Shown piece after piece: positions 60,180-64,000 of a DNA stretch of 64,000 nucleotides. The stretch lies in the NCBI RefSeq assembly GCF_013391695.1, contig NZ_JACBGH010000001.1, positions 248,001 to 312,000 of the forward strand, written 5' to 3'. The stretch is from Thiomicrorhabdus cannonii (GTDB lineage Bacteria; Pseudomonadota; Gammaproteobacteria; Thiomicrospirales; Thiomicrospiraceae). A program made the position numbers and the translations under genes. The notes beneath the pieces are model-generated. The model was given only the letters and a program-made list of their open reading frames with translations, had not been told where the DNA came from and made no database searches. Position 1 is the first letter of the stretch, and the number at the start of each line of letters is the position of its first letter.

Positions 60180-60200
60180 GCTACTCTCCCTGCCCAGCGA

Positions 60201-61301
60201 TTAGATAATCATCAGCTCGGCTTTTAGCGAACCGGCCTGTTTCAGGGCTTCCAGAATCGCCACCAGATCGCCCGGTGCCGCGCCCACCTTGTTGACCGCC
60301 TGCACGATATCATTCAACGAAGTGCCGTTTGGAAACTCAAACATACGACCGTCACCTGATTGCTGAACATCCACACTGCTTTGTGCCGTGGCGGCGGTCT
60401 GACCGCCCGAAAACGGATTGGGCTGAGAAATCCCGGTGTTTTCACCGATTTTCACCGTCAAACCACCGTGCGTGACCGCTGCCGGGCTGACACGGACATG
60501 CTGCCCGATCACCACGGTGCCGGTTCTTGAATTCACAATCACCTTGGCCGCTTCCTGGCCCGGAATCACCTCGATATTCTCCAGCACCGACAAAAACGCC
60601 ACACGCTGATTCGGCAAACGCGGCGCCATGACATCGATCGACTCGGCATCACGCGCGCTGGCGGTTCCCTCGCCCAACTGCGCGTTGATTGAATTCACCA
60701 TATTGGTAGCCGTGGTAAAGTCGGCATCCTTGAGGTTCAAGGTGATCGTATTCCCCAAATCGAAACCGGTATTCACCGTGCGCTCGACCGTCGCCCCGTC
60801 CGGAATGCGACCTACGCTTGGAATATTGATGGTAATACGCGAACCGTCGCCGCCACTGGCGTCCAAACCGCCCACAACCAGGTTGCCTTGCGCCAGCGCG
60901 TAGACATTACCATCCACCCCTTTTAACGGCGTCAGCAACAGGGAGCCGCCGCGCAAACTTTTGGCATTGCCCAAAGACGACACCGTAATGTCAATCTTCT
61001 GACCCTGCTTGGCAAACGCCGGCAGATCGGCATGCACCGCAACCGCCGCAATGTTTTTGGAGTTGGTTTTAACCCCGGCTGGAACATGGATACCGAACTT
61101 ATTGAGCATGCTCAACAGGCTCTGCTCCGCAAACGGCGTTTTATCGCCGCTGCCGTTCAAACCCACCACCAAGCCGTAACCCACCAACTGGTTGGTTCTC
61201 ACCCCGCCGACATTCGCCAAATCCTTAATCCGTTCGGCATAGGCCTCAGCCTGCCAAAAAAGACAAAGTGTCAAAATCACGGCTATTTTTCTGGTCAACA
61301 T
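60201..61301 (-). CDS. flgI: FlgI, P-ring protein
   Basis: FlgI forms the periplasmic P ring around the rod. From ATG 61301 (TAGGAG seven bases upstream) the protein has 366 residues and a signal peptide ([22 protein letters not shown]). The conserved N-terminus is [33 protein letters not shown]. It starts an operon of its own (flgI-J-K-L): terminators lie upstream and a sigma54 promoter is about 93 bp before the start. Confidence 0.95.
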   Translation of the reverse strand: MLTRKIAVILTLCLFWQAEAYAERIKDLANVGGVRTNQLVGYGLVVGLNGSGDKTPFAEQSLLSMLNKFGIHVPAGVKTNSKNIAAVAVHADLPAFAKQGQKIDITVSSLGNAKSLRGGSLLLTPLKGVDGNVYALAQGNLVVGGLDASGGDGSRITINIPSVGRIPDGATVERTVNTGFDLGNTITLNLKDADFTTATNMVNSINAQLGEGTASARDAESIDVMAPRLPNQRVAFLSVLENIEVIPGQEAAKVIVNSRTGTVVIGQHVRVSPAAVTHGGLTVKIGENTGISQPNPFSGGQTAATAQSSVDVQQSGDGRMFEFPNGTSLNDIVQAVNKVGAAPGDLVAILEALKQAGSLKAELMII

Positions 61302-61393
61302 TTTTATTCTCCTAAGATTTTGAATTCGTTTATGTTTTAAACAAGAAAACACAACGATTCATCCTGGTATTCATTCTTGCCTAGACAGGATTT

Positions 61394-61409
61394 AGCAGAG
61401 GTTATGCCA
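61394..61409 (-). promoter_or_regulatory. Sigma54 promoter upstream of flgI
   Basis: The minus strand reads TGGCATAACCTCTGCT, with GG-N10-GC spacing and two differences from the consensus. It lies about 93 bp upstream of flgI, downstream of the terminators that follow flgH. Confidence 0.7.
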
Positions 61410-61442
61410 AAGATTACAAAAACTAAAAAAAAGATTAAAGAA

Positions 61443-61461
61443 AGCGGCTTTTAGGCCGTTA
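61443..61461 (-). terminator. Weak second hairpin before flgI
   Basis: On the minus strand CGGC and GCCG pair around CTAAAA, followed by a T-rich stretch (CTTTCTTTAATCTTTTTTTT). The stem is short, so it would act at most as a backup terminator. Confidence 0.4.
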
Positions 61462-61486
61462 AAATCAGGTTTGAAAAAACGATCGG

Positions 61487-61506
61487 AAAACTCAACAGGC
61501 CGGGTA
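61487..61506 (+). repeat. AACAGGCCGGG repeat, copy 11 (flgH-flgI gap)
   Basis: AAAACTCAACAGGCCGGGTA is a full match to the consensus. It lies 25 bp from the inverted pair that forms the terminator and could pair with the nearer arm instead. Confidence 0.8.
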
Positions 61507-61520
61507 GAAGCCATAAGTGA

Positions 61521-61569
61521 AAAAGAAAAAACCGGCCTGCAAAAAGGAGATTTAGAAAAACAGGCCGGT
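61521..61569 (-). terminator. Terminator built from two inverted repeat copies
   Basis: On the minus strand ACCGGCCTG (61568-61560) pairs with CAGGCCGGT (61539-61531), nine perfect base pairs around a 20-base loop, then TTTTTTCTTTTT follows. Each arm is a partial copy of the window-wide repeat. It would end the operon that includes flgF, flgG and flgH. Confidence 0.8.
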
Positions 61570-61709
61570 ATAAACAGGTCACCGGCTTACATACGTCATG
61601 CAAGCCTGGTTAAGGTGGAGCTACGTCACCCTAATAAAATGAATAAAGAGCAATAAGGTGTAATTATACGCATAATTAAAGGGTTATGCGAGCCCCGCTG
61701 AAATCCAGA

Positions 61710-62423
61710 TTAAATCGGCCAGTATTTGTTCATCCACTGCGTCAACGCACCTGGACGGTTAGTGTCACCCGAGTAGCCGACATCTTTGTAAACCAGACGT
61801 ACATCCGCCACCTTGGTCGAATCGATAGTGTTATCCGGGCGGATATCCTGCGGACGGATAATACCGGCAAATTGAATCAACTCGTCCCCTTCATGGATTG
61901 CCAGGCGCTTCTCGCCGCGAACCACCAGATTACCGTTGGGAATCACCTCCACCACCGTCACCGCAATGGAACCCGACAAGCTGGAATTCTGCTTCACGTC
62001 ACTCTTACCGGCAAACGCACCTTTAGAGCCGTAGCCCAACGACAAATTCCCCAGGCGCGAACCGATTTCACCAATCACCCCCGGCCCGGTCATGGTCAAA
62101 GGAGTCGTGACGCCGTAATCCTGCGAATTGGATTTGTCGTATTTCGCCTCGTCTTTTTTCTTGGCATCAAACTTCTCGGTCAACGAGATGGTAATGATGT
62201 CGCCCACACGGTGAGCGCGCGAATCGTCAAACAGGGTCATGGCGCCGGACTGATATAAAGAACCGTTATTAGGCTGCACCTGCTGCGGAATGTTCACCGG
62301 ATAATTGGGCTCGAAACTCATCTCCTGCACGCGCTCCGGCGTTGAACTACAGCCGGTTAGCAACGCAACGCCCAAGACCACCAGGCCTGTTGAAATTTTG
62401 ACAGGTAATTTAACCAATTTCAT
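61710..62423 (-). CDS. flgH: FlgH, L-ring lipoprotein
   Basis: FlgH forms the outer-membrane L ring. The signal peptide ends in the lipobox LTGC (Cys near residue 25), so it is a lipoprotein. Further conserved parts are GSLYQSGAMTLFDDSRAHRVGDIITISLTE and IRPQDIRPDNTIDSTKVADVRL. Length (237) is normal. It lies 46 bp after flgG and is followed by the terminator region, so it ends its operon. Confidence 0.95.
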   Translation of the reverse strand: MKLVKLPVKISTGLVVLGVALLTGCSSTPERVQEMSFEPNYPVNIPQQVQPNNGSLYQSGAMTLFDDSRAHRVGDIITISLTEKFDAKKKDEAKYDKSNSQDYGVTTPLTMTGPGVIGEIGSRLGNLSLGYGSKGAFAGKSDVKQNSSLSGSIAVTVVEVIPNGNLVVRGEKRLAIHEGDELIQFAGIIRPQDIRPDNTIDSTKVADVRLVYKDVGYSGDTNRPGALTQWMNKYWPI

Positions 62424-62469
62424 CTCTCTATCCTCTTACGCTATTACGTTCTTAGGTTACTGCAACCGC

Positions 62470-63264
62470 TTAGGTATTGTTATTCAAATACTGCATCATG
62501 CCGTCTGCGGCTGAGATGGCTTTCGAGTTCATTTCATAGGTGCGCTGCGCTTCGATCATGCCGATCAGCTCTTCTACCGTATTGACGTTAGAGGCTTCCA
62601 ACGCGCCCTGCAAAACACTGCCGGCTTCGGCCGTTTGCGGATTATTGATATTCGGCGTGCCGCTGGCGGTGGTTTCCTTGTAGAAGTTCGAGCCAATCGA
62701 CTCCAAACCGGCCGGATTGATAAATGTGGCCAGTTCAATCTGCCCCACCTGGTTCTGCTGCACGTTGCCCGGCTGCTTCACAAAAACCGCACCGTCCTGG
62801 GTAATCGAGATTTCCGTGGCATCCTGCGGAATATTGATATTAGGCTCCAGCAGATAGCCCGAAGAGGTCACCACATCGCCGTTCTGGTTCACCTGAAACG
62901 AACCGTCTCGGGTATACATGAGTTCACCATTGGCATCCAGCACCTGAAAGAAACCCTTGCCTTCAATGGCGATATCCAGCTGGTTATCGGTAACCATCAC
63001 GTTGCCCTGGGTGTGAATCTTCTGAACCCCCACCGCTTTGACCCCTGTACCCAACTGCAAGCCGGACGGCAACGTATTGGACTCGTCCTGCGTGGCCTGG
63101 GCACCCGGCTGGCGCACGTTTTGATACATCAGATCATGGAACTCTGCACGACCGCTTTTGAAACCATAGGTATTCGCGTTGGCCAGGTTATTGGAGATGG
63201 CGGCCAGACGGAACTGCTGGGCTTCCAAACCGGTTTTAGCAACATATAATGCTCTGTTCATCAT
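62470..63264 (-). CDS. flgG: FlgG, distal rod protein
   Basis: FlgG forms the distal rod. The N-terminus MNRALYVAKTGLEAQQFRLAAISNNLANANTYGFK and the C-terminus ASNVNTVEELIGMIEAQRTYEMNSKAI are the standard rod-protein ends. Length (264) is normal. It lies 12 bp after flgF. Confidence 0.95.
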   Translation of the reverse strand: MMNRALYVAKTGLEAQQFRLAAISNNLANANTYGFKSGRAEFHDLMYQNVRQPGAQATQDESNTLPSGLQLGTGVKAVGVQKIHTQGNVMVTDNQLDIAIEGKGFFQVLDANGELMYTRDGSFQVNQNGDVVTSSGYLLEPNINIPQDATEISITQDGAVFVKQPGNVQQNQVGQIELATFINPAGLESIGSNFYKETTASGTPNINNPQTAEAGSVLQGALEASNVNTVEELIGMIEAQRTYEMNSKAISAADGMMQYLNNNT

Positions 63265-63276
63265 CGACTCCTAAAT

Positions 63277-64000
63277 TTATCTCAATGACAGCAATTGGTC
63301 GGACTTCTGTGCATGCGTTTTTGCAGTCGACATCATCTTCACCTGCATCTCATACTTACGCGACAGTTCAATCATATTCACCAACGCTTCGGCGGTATTG
63401 ACGTTACTCGATTCCAACGCACCGCTGACCACCTTCACGTTCGCCTGCTGCGGCGGCGCTTCCCCCTGAGGCAGACGGATAAAACCATCCAACCCCTTTT
63501 GCAACTGTTTGATATCCGGTTCCACCAAACGCAACTGGTCCAACACCACCAACTGATTGCTCGGCGAACCTTCCGGCACAATCGAAATCGTACCGTCGTC
63601 ACCGATGGTGATATTGCGTGAAGGCGGAATATTGATCGGCGCACCGCCCACATTCAGAATCGGATGACCATTCACATCCACCAGATCGCCGTCAGCCGTC
63701 AGCTGCATACTTGCGGTACGCGTGAAAGCTTCATCGCCCTCCGGTGTCTGGATCGCCAAAAATCCGTTTGGCTGCACCATCACATCCAATTCACGCCCTG
63801 TCACTTTCACCGCGCCGGGGGTAAAGTCGGTTGCCGGACGTTCGTCCAAGGCATAGGTGCGTGTATGCCAACCCGGACCTTGCATATGCTGGGCGCGAAA
63901 TTCATTGAAATCCTGCTTAAATCCATCCGTTGTCGCGTTTGCCAGATTATTGGCGTTATTGGCCTGCGCCAACATCACCTCTTTGGCACCGCTCATTGAT
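63277..64000 (-). CDS. flgF: FlgF, proximal rod protein (N-terminus cut by window end)
   Basis: FlgF is a proximal rod protein. The visible frame begins SMSGAKEVMLAQANNANNLA and ends ALVNMIELSRKYEMQVKMMST. The preceding codon still reads in frame at the window edge, and FlgF normally has about ten residues before SGAK, so the true start lies beyond base 64000. About 240 codons are visible. Confidence 0.93.
   Translation of the reverse strand, partial: SMSGAKEVMLAQANNANNLANATTDGFKQDFNEFRAQHMQGPGWHTRTYALDERPATDFTPGAVKVTGRELDVMVQPNGFLAIQTPEGDEAFTRTASMQLTADGDLVDVNGHPILNVGGAPINIPPSRNITIGDDGTISIVPEGSPSNQLVVLDQLRLVEPDIKQLQKGLDGFIRLPQGEAPPQQANVKVVSGALESSNVNTAEALVNMIELSRKYEMQVKMMSTAKTHAQKSDQLLSLR

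Larger units (their letters stand above)
61302..61709 (-). other. 408-bp flgH-flgI gap with terminators, repeats and promoter
   Basis: This is the only gap longer than 300 bp. On the minus strand, in order after flgH, it holds about 140 bp in which I see nothing clear, then an inverted repeat pair forming a terminator (61521-61569), a full repeat copy (61487-61506), a weak second hairpin AACGGC/GCCGCTT (61443-61461) with T-rich sequence, and a sigma54 promoter before flgI. It contains no credible gene. Confidence 0.7.

Noticed and set aside
61471-61656. A 61-codon plus-strand frame with a TTG start in the flgH-flgI gap
   Set aside because: It has no good ribosome site, runs through the terminator and the repeat copies, and resembles no known protein. 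Its lysine-rich sequence reflects the A-rich DNA.
61570-61660. Possible riboswitch in the flgH-flgI gap (GCAAGCCTGG...GGTGGAGCTACG)
   Set aside because: I compared it from memory with c-di-GMP-I, cobalamin and guanidine classes. The core bases do not line up and there is no target gene in the right direction.
1-64000. CRISPR arrays, tRNA or rRNA genes, prophage or full insertion sequences
   Set aside because: I saw no regularly spaced repeats with spacers, no tRNA-like cloverleaf or rRNA stretch, and no transposase or integrase gene.

Overview
The window is a polar-flagellum and chemotaxis island from a gammaproteobacterium. Almost every gene reads on the minus strand. FlhF and FlhG (number and placement of polar flagella), a FleQ/FleS/FleR-type cascade, FliA, CheZ and the FliEFGHIJ/FliKLMNOPQR-FlhBA order are all typical of polar flagella in Gammaproteobacteria. 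The gene style suggests the Thiomicrospira/Hydrogenovibrio group, but that is an impression and was not tested.

Layout from low to high coordinates. 1-490: end of an unknown gene and an FlhB C-terminus-like protein, the only plus-strand genes. 482-9274: cheW, cheA, cheZ, cheY, fliA, flhG, flhF, flhA. 9303-19699: flhB, fliR, Q, P, O, N, M, L, motB, motA, a receptor-like MCP without a sensor, fliK. 19788-25567: fliJ, I, H, G, F, E. 25826-29533: fleR, fleS and a shortened fleQ. 29618-33904: fliT, fliS, fliD and two flaG genes. 33921-39685: six flagellin genes as three B-A pairs. 39874-55298: a Maf glycosylation factor and a near-complete legionaminic-acid pathway (legB, C, H, I, G, an amidotransferase/HisH/HisF trio, a second NeuB-like synthase, an APH-fold kinase, a GT-like protein, ptmE, legF). 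55332-56570: an MltC-like transglycosylase. 56630-64000: flgL, K, J, I, H, G and a cut-off flgF.

Regulation can be read directly. A near-consensus sigma70 promoter precedes fleQ. Sigma54 sites (GG-N10-GC) precede fliE, fliK, cheA and flgI. Sigma28 sites (TAAA-N14-GCCGATAA) precede fliD and each flagellin pair. This gives FleQ, then sigma54 for hook-basal body and cheA, then FliA for filament genes. The glycosylation genes lie next to the flagellins and Maf, so they probably make a nonulosonic acid, likely an acetamidino legionaminic acid, for the flagellins.

The least expected signal is a short sequence, consensus AAACTCAACAGGCCGGGTA, found at least eleven times in both orientations, inside genes and between them, and twice as an inverted pair forming a terminator. 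This is how DNA-uptake sequences are arranged in Neisseria and Pasteurellaceae. Other oddities are EF-hand-like repeats in CheA, a FleQ without its receiver domain and c-di-GMP arginine, a MITE-like element that supplies the flgJ stop codon, and a ribosome-binding site buried in a terminator stem.
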